Of a stretch of DNA of 64,000 bases, positions 24,096 through 35,293 are shown piece after piece. Within the stretch, counting starts at the first letter, position 1. Each line of letters begins with the position of its first letter. The position numbers and the translations under genes were made by a program. The stretch is from positions 2,542,001-2,606,000 of the forward strand of contig CM073198.1 of assembly GCA_037042915.1 (NCBI GenBank), read 5' to 3'. The notes under the pieces were generated by a model that saw only the letters and a list, made by a program, of their open reading frames with translations, was not told where the DNA came from and made no database searches. The DNA is from Auricularia sp. M13. Its lineage: Eukaryota > Basidiomycota > Agaricomycetes > Auriculariales > Auriculariaceae.

Positions 24096-25553
24096 ATGTC
24101 CACCCAGCATGCCCCGCCGCCGTCGCGCCTTGTTGTCGTGCGTTCTGCGCCCACCGCGCGCGTCCCGCACACCACTGACGACAACGACGTGTAGTTCGGC
24201 GCGGTTTCGTTCTACCTCGTCGCGGCGCTGGCTGTAAGTACAGAGCTCAGCAATGGAAAACGAGTTCAGGTGTACTTATGCGTGTACAGATGATCATTGC
24301 GTGAGTATTCCAACGCGCAAGCCGATGCGGCCGTGCTCATGGCAGCTTTGCAGCAACAAATGGGTGCTGAACAAGTCGCTACCGCCACTGTTCTTCCTGG
24401 ATATGCAGCTCTTTGTCGCTGTCGCGCTGCTCTTCTTATGTCGCGTATTACGACTACTCAAATTCCCCATCACAATGACATGGGCGACCGTTAAGGGTCT
24501 CGCGCCGCTTGTGCTCATCAACGTAATAGGCCTCAGGTGAGCACATCCATTCGCTTTGCAGGCAGCCTATTCATCAAGGTGACCGTTGCAGTTTCAACAA
24601 CTTCACCTTACAGCTAGTCGACGCGTCCTACTACCAAGTCGCGCGTGGCCTGCTCGTCCCATTCACCGTCGCGACATCCTTCATCTTCCTGCACTCCCGA
24701 CCATCTCTGCGCGTCTTAGGCGCATGCGCCATCGTCACAGGCGGCTTCCTGGTCGGCGTACTGCTCGATCAGTCTTACTCGTCCACGACAAACTCGTCCT
24801 CGCCGCTCGGTATCATCTGCGGCCTCATTTCCACGCTGACCACCTCGTTACACGCGGTCGTCATCAAGCGCAGCTTAGACGTCGTCGAGGGTAACACCGT
24901 CGAAATGGCGTGGTACTCCAATCTTCTCAGGTGCGACCCCGTTGCTGCCTCCGCCACTGCCGTAGCACGCTGAACTCCTATTTATAGCGCGTTGCTCCTT
25001 ATACCCATAATACACCTGGCTGGAGAAACCCCGGCCGTTATAGAGCTTTTCACGTTCGAGGAGGTCGCGAGACCAGGACAGTGGACGACTTGGGAAACGT
25101 TCCTCGTCGGTACTGCTGTCACGGTGCGTATCCTATCAGGGCGCTGTGCTGTTCGGGATTGACTGAAGGGCGCGACGTTAGGGCGTGTTCGGCTTCCTCA
25201 TTTGCATCGCGGGTTTCCTGAGCATCAAGGTCACCTCGCCCATAACGCACATGATCTCCAGCGCCGTACGCAGCGTCTTCCAGTCGTTCCTGGGAATCTG
25301 GTTGTTCCAAGACGTTATTACGAGGTAAGCCATCTTCCGCCTGCGCCCTTCCCAGCGGCTCACCTTGCTTGTGCTTGTCAGTGGCCGCGCGAGCAGCATT
25401 GCTATCATCCTCCTCGGCTCCATCTACTATACCTACGTCAAGAACGAGGAAGCGATAGCGCAGACGAAGTTGGCGAATGCGAACGGACACGCGTATGAGC
25501 GCGTGCCGATGACGGACGTGGAGGCTGGACGGAAAAGTACGACGCAAGATTAA
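24096..25553 (+). CDS. Golgi nucleotide-sugar transporter, GDP-fucose transporter (SLC35C1) type (354 aa)
   Basis: Drug/metabolite-transporter superfamily protein expected to exchange cytosolic GDP-fucose for luminal GMP. Exons: 24096-24137, 24195-24233, 24290-24300 (11 nt), 24354-24536, 24592-24930, 24988-25123, 25182-25324, 25382-25553, totalling 355 codons. Multiple hydrophobic helices; ALAMIIANKWVLNKSLP at the start, TGVFGFLICIAGFLSIKV and KVTSPITHMISSAVRSVFQ match the conserved C-terminal half of SLC35C1. The apparent in-frame TAG at 24192-24194 is the acceptor of intron 1. Its position beside GMD and GDP-fucose synthase supports the GDP-fucose assignment. A triose-phosphate or UDP-sugar transporter of the same superfamily is the alternative. 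The C-terminal tail is cytosolic and hydrophilic. Confidence 0.88.
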
Positions 25554-25894
25554 TGATGCAGTGGACAGAACGCTGCGGACACGTATATGTTGTATAATAG
25601 CTTACCCTGCTATTCGGACGGCTACTCTATAGACTACGACTGCCGCTTTAGGATCCTACGACCTTCGCGCTCCACCGTGGTGACTTCTCCCTGGCGCAAT
25701 GGCTCAGTCCGTCATGTCCCGCTGGGGTAGCAATTTGATGGTTTGCGGGGATAGTGATGTCCAACACTGAATGTAGTGGATATGGCTGTTCTGGGTCGTC
25801 GTGGATAGCGTGCTCCTTAGGTCGAAAGGAAAATGTGACCAGCACTTCCTATTTGAGCACTTCGTTGTTCTTTTACAAACTCCGATTGTCATCC
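25554..25894. other. 341-bp spacer, likely promoter of the KPWE-motif gene
   Basis: No gene seen. It separates the transporter stop codon from the next plus-strand start codon. Confidence 0.45.
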
Positions 25895-26553
25895 ATGTCT
25901 TCCGCGCAGAACGAGCCCGAAACGCAGTCGCTTGATCAGACCGAGGAAACTCAGGATCCTAACGAAGTGTATCGGATGTTTGAACGGTATCCATTCGGTT
26001 CAGACGAGTCGTTCAGAGTGGGCTGCAGCTTGTTTGTTTCCTTGTAATAATTGCAGACTGAGAGCATCGGGCAGCGCGGGTTGGACGTGGTCATTCAGAA
26101 TGCGGCTCAGCAGGGCAAGACACAAGACGAGCTGGACGATTTGAGGGTTCAAGCGCAGATATATTACTTCAAGAGGCAGGTCGCAGGAGTTGTGCGATGC
26201 GGCGCAGGCTCGTAACGAATGACCGGCTGCTGCTGCAGGACGACTGGCCACGAAATCACGCGCGACGGGTATTATCAGTACAAGAGGTTTGAGATGTCGC
26301 CGTTGAACGTTGCGCAAGAGCCTCGGCAGCCGTCGTTCAACGAGATCATCGAGTTGGTCAAGGCTGGGAAGACGGATCTCGTGCCGAACAATAAGTTCGT
26401 GCCCGAGGGTCTGAACGTACGTCGGAAGTCCAAGCAACGCACGCCCACAATCTATATCTGATGATGTCCTTGTAGAGAAACCAGCCTACAATCTCGACCA
26501 AGGTGGTGCGAGCGAAGCCCTGGGAGAATGCGGTTCAAGTGGACAACAACTAG
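25895..26553 (+). CDS. Small KPWE-motif protein, Pex39/Yjr012c-like
   Basis: Four exons: 25895 to about 26019, about 26057-26175, 26239 to about 26417, and about 26476-26553. The start is MSSAQNEPETQSLDQ. The middle contains NEVYRMFERYPFGSDESF and GHEITRDGYYQYKRF. The C-terminal part is PSFNEIIELVKAGKTDLVP...KFVPEGLN and then VVRAKPWENAVQ. The xPSFxEIxxLVxxGK segment followed by a terminal KPWE resembles the small family including yeast Yjr012c and human C6ORF226, recently described as Pex39, which assists Pex7-dependent import of PTS2 peroxisomal proteins. The assignment rests on these motifs from memory. Intron 2 (26176-26238) needs a GC donor to keep the frame. Confidence 0.55.
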
Positions 26554-26641
26554 ACTTTATTCTCTTGTATCGAATTGTGACTTTCCTTTGTATTCCTACG
26601 AGATTCCCGCACTTGTACAGGTCTTGTGAGCTGCAGTCTGG

Positions 26642-26659
26642 AAGAAAAAGGGTGAGGTT
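26642..26659. repeat. Target-site duplication, left copy
   Basis: AAGAAAAAGGGTGAGGTT, repeated exactly at 27270-27287 immediately after the poly(A) tail. The leading AA of the right copy merges with the tail, so the certain duplication is 16 bp starting at the first G. Confidence 0.93.
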
Positions 26660-27225
26660 CTATGAATCTTGGAAGTGCACTGGGGTGCGCACTCCTCAAA
26701 TTCTATGGTACAAACTCAAACTCTGATAGAGGCGCTCTTTACACAGGAGCTAGCCGCCTCTTCAGAATTCTTATATCAGAATCTATCTTTCTCATTTGGA
26801 AATTGCGTAATATACGCCGCATTCAACATGAAGATGACCCATCCAAGGACATATCTATAGAGGAAATTACTCAAAGATGGAACTATATTATGAACAGACG
26901 CATCAGGCTTGACATTATGCGAACCAACACCAAAATATTTGGTGCGCGTGCATTGTCACGTCAATTAGTAATGGACACCTGGTCTGCAGTTGTTGACAAT
27001 TGCTACAGTCTCTCGCAAGACGACTGGCTAGATGAAAAACCTGAGTTTTTTGTGGGTATCAGGCCGCGCCATTTGAGGCGTCACAGGTAACTGGAGCCCC
27101 ACACTGCCCTGATTGGGCGTGCTAAGGTCATTTTCTCAGGTTGGCTGAAAATGGACGGCGATGCCAGCGTCCACCCCAGCAATGAACTAAAGTTAGGAGT
27201 GTATTACACTTGCCTAGTTCAGCTA

Positions 27226-27271
<46 letters not shown>
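26660..27271 (+). mobile_element. 5'-truncated LINE insertion with poly(A) tail
   Basis: Contains only the last about 140 codons of a LINE ORF2 (26662-27090), a 3' UTR and a run of 45 A at 27227-27271, bounded by 16-18 bp target-site duplications. The coding part (MNLGSALGCAL, SESIFLIWKLRNIRRIQHEDD) aligns with the C-terminus of the LINE at the left edge (MGTIMGCALMQ, SESAFLIWKIRCEKRIEHADE) but is clearly diverged, so it is a different subfamily. The frame is intact, the tail is long and the duplications are perfect, all signs of a young insertion. The 3' UTR shares the CCCACACTGCC motif and can form a stem pairing CATTTTC (27130-27136) with GAAAATG (27148-27154). Confidence 0.95.
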
Positions 27272-27273
<2 letters not shown>

Positions 27274-27287
27274 AAAAGGGTGAGGTT
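27270..27287. repeat. Target-site duplication, right copy
   Basis: Matches 26642-26659 exactly. It ends 110 bp upstream of the SNF2-family gene's start codon. Confidence 0.93.
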
Positions 27288-27397
27288 GTAAAGTCCCGTG
27301 ACCTGGGTGAACACGGTATAAAACGGAAAACTCCGATTGTTCAGCTGCTTTCGCAACCTGCCTTGCACCTCTCATCCCAACCACAAGCACATTCAAC

Positions 27398-30300
27398 ATG
27401 GCCGAGGCATTGTGAGCATATAATGCTTTAATTTAACTATGACCGACTGTTCTGACTTAATTCCAGCCGTCTGAGGCTCATGGAAGACGCGCAGACACTT
27501 TATCCGGTGCTGCCCAAGAACGGGCCGCCACCAAGGCCCAGATCACCTGCCGCCATCGTACGCACGCGTCTTGTCAGCTGTCAGCTGTAATACAGACTCA
27601 CGAAACGCGCTATCTAGTCCATATCTTCGAGCTCTTCGCCAGAGCAAACGCGCGCGTCTGGGTCGTCCAAGCCCGCGAAACCACCGCGCCGTGGAATGGT
27701 GATCGAGTCCTCCGACGAAGATAGCGAGGAGGACGCTGTCGAGAACACGCTCGCGTCGTCGCGGGCTTCGAGCGTGAGCGTAGAGGAGGTGCCACCGTGC
27801 GTTCGCCACAAAAGGTCGTTGCCGTTGCTCACGCTCCACGCAGTCCATTCCCGGTCCCCCAGCCCTACAAACCGCGCAGCATCGAATATCCGCCCGATTT
27901 CCCACGCCCGGAACCATTTAAACCACACAACGCACAGCAAGCTCCGTCAAGGTTGCCTCAGCAGGCGACTTTGCCGTGGACAAAGCCGGTGTCTGCTAAC
28001 AATGCGGATCGCAGCGATGGCAGAGACGAGGCCTTCAACATGCAAGTGCCCATGGACAATGTCATTGAGACCGCTACGACCGCTGCAGAGGCGCAGAAAG
28101 CGATGGTAGAACTCATCGAGTCTGGCCTTGCCGACCAGGAGCATGAGTTCGACCCCGAAGACGCCATCGTGGACGGATTCCAAGACCACATCAAGCTACT
28201 TCCCCACCAGATCATCGGCCGCAAGTGGATGCGTGAGCGCGAGGAGGGGAAGAAATTTGGCGGCATCCTCGCGGACGATATGGGCCTTGGAAAGACAATC
28301 CAAACCCTGACCCGTATTGTAGAGGGCCGCCCGTCTAGGGAAGATCGGGAAGACTGGTCGCGGGCCACACTGTTCGTCCTGACGTTGTCCATGCGCTATT
28401 ATGTTGCTTATGATTCCCAGTGTGGTTTGTCCAGTGTCGCTTATCGGACAATGGGCGAGCGAAATCAAGAAAATGGCTGTCGGTCTGCGCGTTCTCGAGC
28501 ACACTGGGGCCTCGCGCACCCGTGGTACGTCGCCCAGCGGCCCACCCCAGTCAGCAAGATGAACTAAAAGAATCCTGTAGATCCCAAGTTGCTTGAGAGG
28601 CACGATGTAGTCGTATGTCGCAGCTCTCCGATCTTCTGCGGCTCCTTACCTGGATGTAGATCACATCGTATCAAACGCTCACGTCCGAGCATGGCAATTG
28701 GATCAAAGATGGAACGGACGAATCGAAATCGAAATCTAAGTCCAAGCCCTCACAGGACGATTCGAGCGAGTCCGACACAATATTTGGCCGGACCCTGGCG
28801 AGCAAGAAGACAACAACGGGCGGTCGCGCGAAGAAGGCACCGCAAAACGCCTTGTTCCAAGTCAAATGGTGGCGCATCGTACTTGGTCAGTAATTCCTTG
28901 TGTATTTCAACTTCCTCTGACCAGTCTCCAGATGAGGGACACAATATCAAGAACCACAAGGCGAAGAGCAGCATAGCATGCTGCGAAATGCAAGCCAAGT
29001 ACCGTTGGATCTTGACGGGCACGCCGTTGCAGGTAGTCGACACACCTTCGACCTATGGACGCAACTCACGCCGCGTTCCAGAACAATGTGGAGGAGCTTT
29101 ATGCGTTCTTCAAGTTCCTCAAGATTCGCCCGTTGAATGACTGGCAAACGTTCAACGAGACCATTAACAAGCCCGTCAAGTCCGGCAAGTCGGCTCGCGC
29201 GATGAAGCGTCTGCAGGTATATTTCCTGCTAGTTGTCACGCTACCTCCCTGGACTGACGCTGCCGAAGATTGTGTTGCAAGCGATCATGCTGCGCCGCAC
29301 AAAGGAAAGCACGATGAACGGCAAGAAACTTCTCGAACTACCTGCCCGTGTCGTCGACATGATCGAGTGCGAGTTTGACGACTCGGAGCGAGAGTTCTAC
29401 AAGTCGCTCGAGGATAAGACGTCCAAGGTCTTCGAAGACCTGGCAAGGAACGGGATGGTCATGAAGAATCTGACTTCCGTTCTCGTCATGTTGCTGCGTC
29501 TTCGTCAGGGTCAGTTTCAAAAGTTCTTGCGATCGGCATGACACTAACTTCAGATATTACAGCTTGCGACCATCCCTCCCTGGTTTCGAAGGACTATAGG
29601 AAGGATGCAGATGCTCTGAACGCTTCACCGTCGCAGAAGGATGGCAAAGACGACGCCGATGCCCTCGCAGATATGTTCGGCGGGCTGAGCGTCGCGAAAG
29701 CCAAATGCACCATCTGCCAAACTGAGTCGGTTATATTCTGCTGCAAGTGTTTGCTCTCGGGCTCACCCTTCCTCTAGCCTCGAGCCTGACCATAAGGGTC
29801 CCAACTGCTCCGACTGTGCGCTGACACTAGCCATTGAAGCCCGTCGCAAGTCTGTCGGGCGGCCAGGTGCCGCGTTGAACACGAACCTTCCGCCCGAATC
29901 CGCCAAGATACGCAAGATGCTGGAGCTTTTGCAGAGGATAGACGACGAGTCCGACGGGACGGACAAGACCATTATCTTCTCGCAGTTTACAACGATGATG
30001 GACTTGATGGAACCGTTCCTCAAGGATGCGGGAATCAAATTTGTCCGCTGTGAGTGCTGACTCTGCTTGTCTTGTTCTTGTTCCTAATTTACTGAATTTT
30101 CCTGCAGACGATGGGTCGATGAACTCTGATCAGCGTAAAGCCGCCATTGAGCGGATCACGACGAGCAAAAGCACGAAGGTCATCCTCATTTCGTTCAAGG
30201 CCGGTGGCACAGGCCTGAACCTCACGTGCTGCAACCGCGTTATCCTCGTCGACATGTGGTGGAACCCCGCGCTGGAGGACCAAGCGTTCGACCGTGCCCA

Positions 30301-30511
30301 TCGCTTCGGGCAGAAGAAGGATGTGATGATCTACAAGCTCATGGTCGAGAATACTATCGAGCAGCGCATCCTCCAGCTCCAGGAGACCAAACGTGCGCTC
30401 GCTGCCGCGGCGCTCGGTGGACAGAAGCTCGGGAACAACAAACTTGGTCTGCAGGACCTTATGGCACTCTTCCGCCCTGGTGCCGGGCAGAGCGACGACG
30501 AGGACGACTGA
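27398..30511 (+). CDS. SNF2-family ATP-dependent DNA translocase (Rad5/Uls1-like)
   Basis: Many short introns. The start is MAEAF (27398, joined across the first intron) then RLRLMEDAQTLYPVLPK. The SNF2 ATPase domain has LLPHQIIGRKWM, Walker A DDMGLGKTIQ near 28275, VVCPVSLIGQWASEIKK, DEGH (DEGHNIKNHKAKSS), and a glycine-threonine motif LTGTPL followed by QNNVEELYAFFKFL. The helicase C domain ends with ARG finger region RAHRFGQKKDVMIYKL and TIEQRILQLQETK. Between the lobes a short CTICQT...NCSDC pair replaces a full RING finger. The N-terminus is acidic and serine-rich, without a HIRAN domain. It probably remodels chromatin or SUMO-modified substrates; exact orthology is uncertain. Confidence 0.9.
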
Positions 30512-30853
30512 GTTTCCTCCTTGCTTTCCGCTAGCTCACCACACACAATGTCTCTTATCATGCTTTCCCTAGACGCTTCTTCTCGGACTCTGCATGCTGT
30601 ATCTTCTCTACCTAAACATGGAACACGACTGTACCGTATCGCGCCTGTTATGATTCCGACTCACGAACTTGCTTTCTCCTTGCCAGCATGTCAGCATTCT
30701 GCTCCGCTATTTGGAAGACTGCACGTGAATACTGTACAATCGCGCACAGAAAACACCTCAACCGATAGATTACGCATAGTGATACATGCGAGCGCGAAAG
30801 CAATGTCCAAAGGTCGATTTCGAAAGGTAGCCAAGTGAGGAAAAAGAAACACA

Positions 30854-32571
30854 CTACGACGACGGCCATCCAGGCTGAGAGTACATCTGCTGCTGGCCGA
30901 ACGCGCCTGGAAATTGTTGTTGAGGTTGCTGCTGCTGCTGCTGGCCAGGCCACCCGGGACTAAAGGGATTTGTTTGAGTTGGCTGCATTTGTTGCTGCTG
31001 TGGCTGGGGCATGAAGTTCTGCAGATTGAACGCGGGCTGCTGCTGCTGAGGGGTGAAAGCGGTCTGCGGTTGCTGACCGAAGGCAGCCTGCTGTTGGCCA
31101 AACGCAGGCTGCTGTTGAACTTGCTGCGCCTGCTGGAAGAACGACGGCGACGCCTGGAAAGCGGACGGTTGCTGGGATTGTTGGAACGGCTGCGAGAACG
31201 ATTGTGGTTGTTGCTGCTGTTGCTGTTGCTGGAAGGCCTGCTGGGCGAACGACTGCGGCTGCTGCGCGTAGGTGTTGAGTGGCGGAGAAGTAAGGGGCGA
31301 CGGCGTGAATTGCTGTGGTTGCTGCATATTGTTGAAGAATGGGTTGCCCGGCGACGAGGTCGCTTGCGCAGCCATGGCCTGAAATTGCGGCGACATGGCA
31401 GGCATGGACGTGCTGGGCATAGCAGAGGGCATGGTGAAGCTTCGAGTGGGCGGGTTGGCCCCGGATAACGGCTGCGGCATCGAGGCCATGCCAGGGAACG
31501 CTCCCGTAGGCTGCGATTGCCCGAACTGAGCCGGGCTGGGTGAGAATGCGCCCTGCTGTGAATTGAATGCAGGGGCGCCAGGTTGCGACAGTTGTGCAAA
31601 CGTCGAGTTGGCCTGGGTAGAATTGGCATATGGATTACCGCCGAGCGAGTTGACAGTTGGAGGGGCAGGTCCGGACTGTATCGCAAGTATGTCATCCCAT
31701 ACGCCACCGGAGGGCTTGGGGGGTGCAGCGGGAGCAGGCGCAGGCGCAGGCGTAACGGCGGACTGCGCCTGGGCTTGCGGCACAGAGGTGGTGGACGGCC
31801 TGTACTGCAGTGTGCTGTTGTTCCCAAAAACAGGCTGGGCGGGTGCAGGCATCGCACTCGGTGGACGCTGAACAGATGCAGCCGGGGGTGGCTGCTGATT
31901 GGTCAGCGGTGTCGACTGCGCGCGGGGTGGGAGCTGGGGTTGGTTCTGTGGCTGCTGCGGCTGACGCGGCGTGCGGTCGACAAAGCGGCGGTACTCGTAC
32001 TTGCTGCGAATGTACTTCTCCAGCTCTCCGTCGCGCTCGGATTCCTCGAGGTTGGTGGGCGGCGGGTTGCGCGACTCGTTCGGATTGAAGAAGGCGTTCG
32101 ATTTCAGATTCCCGTTCTGGCGCATAACCTGCGCCATCGCCTGTCGTCAGACTCCATCGCATGCACGTAACGGCAGGCATACTGACCTCAACTTGGTCTT
32201 TCGTCCAAGAATCGAGCGTCAAGCTCTTCCTGTCAAGCCGTCATTGCGAGCTGGAGGAACAGGAAGTCGCCAGCACGCACACTTTCGTGACATGGGTGCC
32301 TATTTTACGATGGACAGTCGCACAGTGCACGCTTTGGCAACAACATAAGCGGCCATGCAACTGAAAAGCTCCTATTGCAGCGTACCAAATGAATATGCCG
32401 AGGTTGTGCGATGCCCAGCGCGGTGCGCGCGACTTGCAGTCAGCGCATGTATCTAGCAGCATACTGTGAGCCCTCGTCTCGCAGATGATACCAATGCGGC
32501 TTACCGTTACCAGGCATTGCAGCAATCTCGAGCAACTGCTTGCGCGTTCTTTCGTCTGCCAGCTTAGACAT
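30854..32571 (-). CDS. Arf GTPase-activating protein, SMAP/Age2-like
   Basis: Stimulates GTP hydrolysis on Arf in trans-Golgi/endosomal traffic. The start is MSKLADERTRKQLLEIA at 32571. The ArfGAP zinc finger [24 protein letters not shown] is split by an intron. It continues VHRKIGTHVTKVKSLTLDSW, which contains the arginine finger, then MAQVMRQNGNLKSN and ELEKYIRSKYEYRRF, typical of the SMAP/Age2 group. The large last exon (30854 to about 32140) encodes a low-complexity tail rich in Q, P and F, with NPF motifs (GNPFFNN, TNPFSPGW) that are candidate EH-domain ligands and CAG/CTG-type codon runs for glutamine. It is divergent from the acidic protein gene at 32906. Confidence 0.93.
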
Positions 32572-32905
32572 TGCGATGAGACGGAAAGGATATCTGAAAG
32601 GAACGGAACGGTGCAACGATCAAAGAGCCGGTCTTCGTTTGTCCTGGCTTCGCTTCATGCACAAGTAACCCGAAGCTTCAACTCGTTTACCTCGGGCTGG
32701 TCTTTCGCATCTAGCATTGGGACATTGGCCGCATCTATGGACAACGAGCTCGAAATCTATTTGCCATAATCTGCTCACAGCACTGCGTCTCCACCGCCGC
32801 CCGATCATGAGCCGTCCGCCATTCCGGAAGACATAGGAGCAGAGGGTTGTCCTGGTGCCTCTTGCCAGCCCTGCTCACCCACTCGCACTCTGCACCGGGA
32901 GATTC

Positions 32906-34036
32906 ATGTTTGACTTCGACGACCGTGATCTCTTTGGCGACTCGAGCAAGACGGCGAGCCCTGCGTCCCAGCACTCAGCGGATGCTCTTCTCCCCGCAGG
33001 CTTGACCGTCGTGCTCGCAGACGACGCGGCGGATCCTGACGACTTCATCTTCGAGGGCATCAACATCACCCAGACGGCTGCGAGGAGCTGGGTGCCGGAG
33101 GAGCTGCCCGACTTCGGCGTCGACCTGCCCGACCTGTGGACTCCCGGGTCTAGCGCGCAGCCCGAGTCGCCCATTGCTACTCCCAAGGACGACGAGTCTC
33201 TTCTAGGTCTGAGCACAAAGGCTACGGGCTCGCCTCATCCCGAGAACGGCTGCATCGACCCCCGCGGACTCTGTACTACCACCAGCGCTGTGCAGGTCGG
33301 GACCCCTGTAGAGACGCGCTCGGGCACCCCTGAGCAGCTGCACGTCTCTCTACAGCATGTCGCAGATGTTTCATCTGCGGGAGGCCCTGCTACGACAACG
33401 TCGCTGCTTGGAGAATGTGACGCGCTCGACTTCTTCTTAGAGGCCGCTCCTCTCGCACCCAAGGATCCCGCTCACCCTATCCCATGCACCGAGGATTTAA
33501 ACGAGATGATGGCTGCGATTCTCGGACCAGTCGTGGAGCTGCCGCATGCTACGCCTCCAATACCACAGGCTGCGCGTCCGATGGCGCAGAACGTGCCCAT
33601 GATGCCGCCCATGCCATCTATGCCGCCAATGATGCAGTACGCCGCGCCTACGTATGCTACCAGCATGTACCCTCCCGCCTATGGCTACCCCGCTTCGTTC
33701 ATCACGCCGCAGGAGCTGTTCTGGATGGCTCAGGCTAGCATGCTCTCTCAGCAGCAGCAACAGCTCCCAGAGTCTGGCCCCACTCGTAGGAAGCAAGCGC
33801 GCGCGCGTCCCTCGCCCTATCAGCACGCTCAGCAAGTCTCCCATGCTGGCCTCTACGACGGGTGGCGCCAGCCGCAGCAAAGCACCAAGAGGTCGGACTA
33901 TGGCGAGCCGCCACAGGCTGGCAACCACCGAGGTCGCAGATGCCCGCCGAAGAACCCCCTGCGTCTAGGCAACATGGCTGACTGGCCTCCAGGGATGCCT
34001 CTTCCCGGTGTTGCTCCTCCTGCGGGCCAAGCATGA
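32906..34036 (+). CDS. Unrecognised acidic, proline-rich protein (about 376 aa)
   Basis: Single-exon gene. I prefer the start MFDFDDRDLFGDSS at 32906; an in-frame ATG at 32855 would add 17 residues. The N-terminal third is acidic with aromatic residues (DDFIFEGINI, LPDFGVDLPDLW), reminiscent of a transactivation domain. The middle is methionine- and proline-rich (MMPPMPSMPPMMQY) and the C-terminus basic (RRKQARARPS, NHRGRRCPPKN). No DNA-binding domain, signal peptide or membrane segment was seen. Lack of introns is unusual for this window. The role is unknown; a transcriptional co-regulator is one possibility. Confidence 0.7.
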   Translation: MFDFDDRDLFGDSSKTASPASQHSADALLPAGLTVVLADDAADPDDFIFEGINITQTAARSWVPEELPDFGVDLPDLWTPGSSAQPESPIATPKDDESLLGLSTKATGSPHPENGCIDPRGLCTTTSAVQVGTPVETRSGTPEQLHVSLQHVADVSSAGGPATTTSLLGECDALDFFLEAAPLAPKDPAHPIPCTEDLNEMMAAILGPVVELPHATPPIPQAARPMAQNVPMMPPMPSMPPMMQYAAPTYATSMYPPAYGYPASFITPQELFWMAQASMLSQQQQQLPESGPTRRKQARARPSPYQHAQQVSHAGLYDGWRQPQQSTKRSDYGEPPQAGNHRGRRCPPKNPLRLGNMADWPPGMPLPGVAPPAGQA

Positions 34037-34315
34037 GTGTTCCATCGTCGAGTGCCGTTTCATCTTTGATTTGTATTTAGGCTTGATGTCGCTGCTGTCG
34101 CCCTACCTGGTGTCCTATGTCAATCTTCGCGTAATCGCTATGTATCGGCATACTTTTTATATGATCGTCTAGATTTGCTGTCACTGTCAGTGTCATTGTA
34201 CCAGATTGAGCAACATGATGTCTAATTTTTGTCGATCTGTCGATCAATGGACGATTAGATATTGTGCGACTAAGTATGCTTACAGTCAGCCCTTTTCAGC
34301 CCTTGCACCTGGACC

Positions 34316-35293
34316 ATGACGGAATCCAGTGGTCAACCTTCACTCTCCTTCACGGACTTCTACCACGCACTCGGCTGCGCGAGCTCCGTCGAGCCCTTGC
34401 TATCCCTCGCATTCCCGTGGTGGGAGAGAGTGCGCATTGCGTACGACGGCGAGAGACAACGGCACTACCATACTCTCGCTCACATTAAGGACATGTGGCG
34501 CGCGTACATGCAATGGTGCTCAGATGATCCGGACCTGGCTCTGAGCGACGAAGACAGGCCTGTATTGCTCTTTGCCATCCTATTCCATGAGCAAGTGGCT
34601 TCTCCGCGGATGTCAGAACAATCAGGACTGACCTGTGCCGCCTCGTGCTGTAGCGTCGTTTACGACCCGCGCGCGGGTGGCGGGAAGAATGAGCGCGATA
34701 GCGTTGCTGTATGGGAACAATGCGCGAAGGAGCTCAAAGTTGTGCGTTCTGCTGGCGTATCACAGCAGTGAGCACAGCTGACATGGGCGACGCGAAGCTG
34801 GACTCTGTCGCTGCCCAAACGACGCGACTGATACTCGCCACCATTGACCACAGGATACCCGACGATGGCGAGGATTATCCTGCCTGCCTGCCTTTGTTTC
34901 TGGATCTGGACCTCGAAGTGCTTTCCGTAAATGACTCTCCGCGTGTTCGACCTATCGCTCTGCTAACACCTTTCGATGAAACCACAGCGACCGCGCGCCG
35001 AGTACGCAGAGTATGGAAAGCAAATCCGTGAGGAATACTCGCACGTGTCGACTGAAGACTACTGCAAAGGCCGCATCGCAGTGCTCCGCAGCCTTTCGCA
35101 AGGAGACATATACTTCACGGAGTATTGCAAGAGGAAACTGCGTGATTCAGCAAGAGAGAATATTGACTGGGAAATCGACCAGCTGAAGGCACACGCAGCA
35201 CTCCCGCAAAGGCTGCAGCACGGTGCTTCGCAGCTTTTCGCAACAGCAACTGCGCGACTCAGCAAGCAGGAATCCCATGCGGAAAACCGGTGA
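34316..35293 (+). CDS. HD-superfamily metal-dependent phosphohydrolase (COG4339-like)
   Basis: The start is MTESSGQPSLSF at 34316. Family landmarks: RHYHTLAHIKDMW (first His motif), LLFAILFHDVVYDPRAGG (HD box), NERDSVAVW, LILATIDHRIP, LDLDLEVL, and then EYGKQIREEYSHVSTEDY with KGRIAVLRSL and a terminal SARENIDWEI. This order matches a predicted HD phosphohydrolase family widespread in bacteria and fungi, whose substrate is not known to me. The HD box is split by an intron (34591-34653) with a GCAAGT donor; without that splice the box is lost. The last exon begins after the acceptor near 34989. Confidence 0.8.

Noticed and set aside
24190-24196. In-frame stop codon in the nucleotide-sugar transporter
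   Set aside because: The TAG is the acceptor of a 57-nt GT-AG intron with a good branch-point-like CTGAC. Splicing restores a complete 354-residue protein.
27210-27431. Lysine-rich frame before the SNF2 gene
   Set aside because: Again poly(A) of the truncated LINE read as AAA codons; not a protein.
30900-31340. Possible CAG/CTG microsatellite
   Set aside because: It is the coding sequence of the glutamine-rich tail of the ArfGAP, with mixed codons and an intact frame, so not a separate repeat element.
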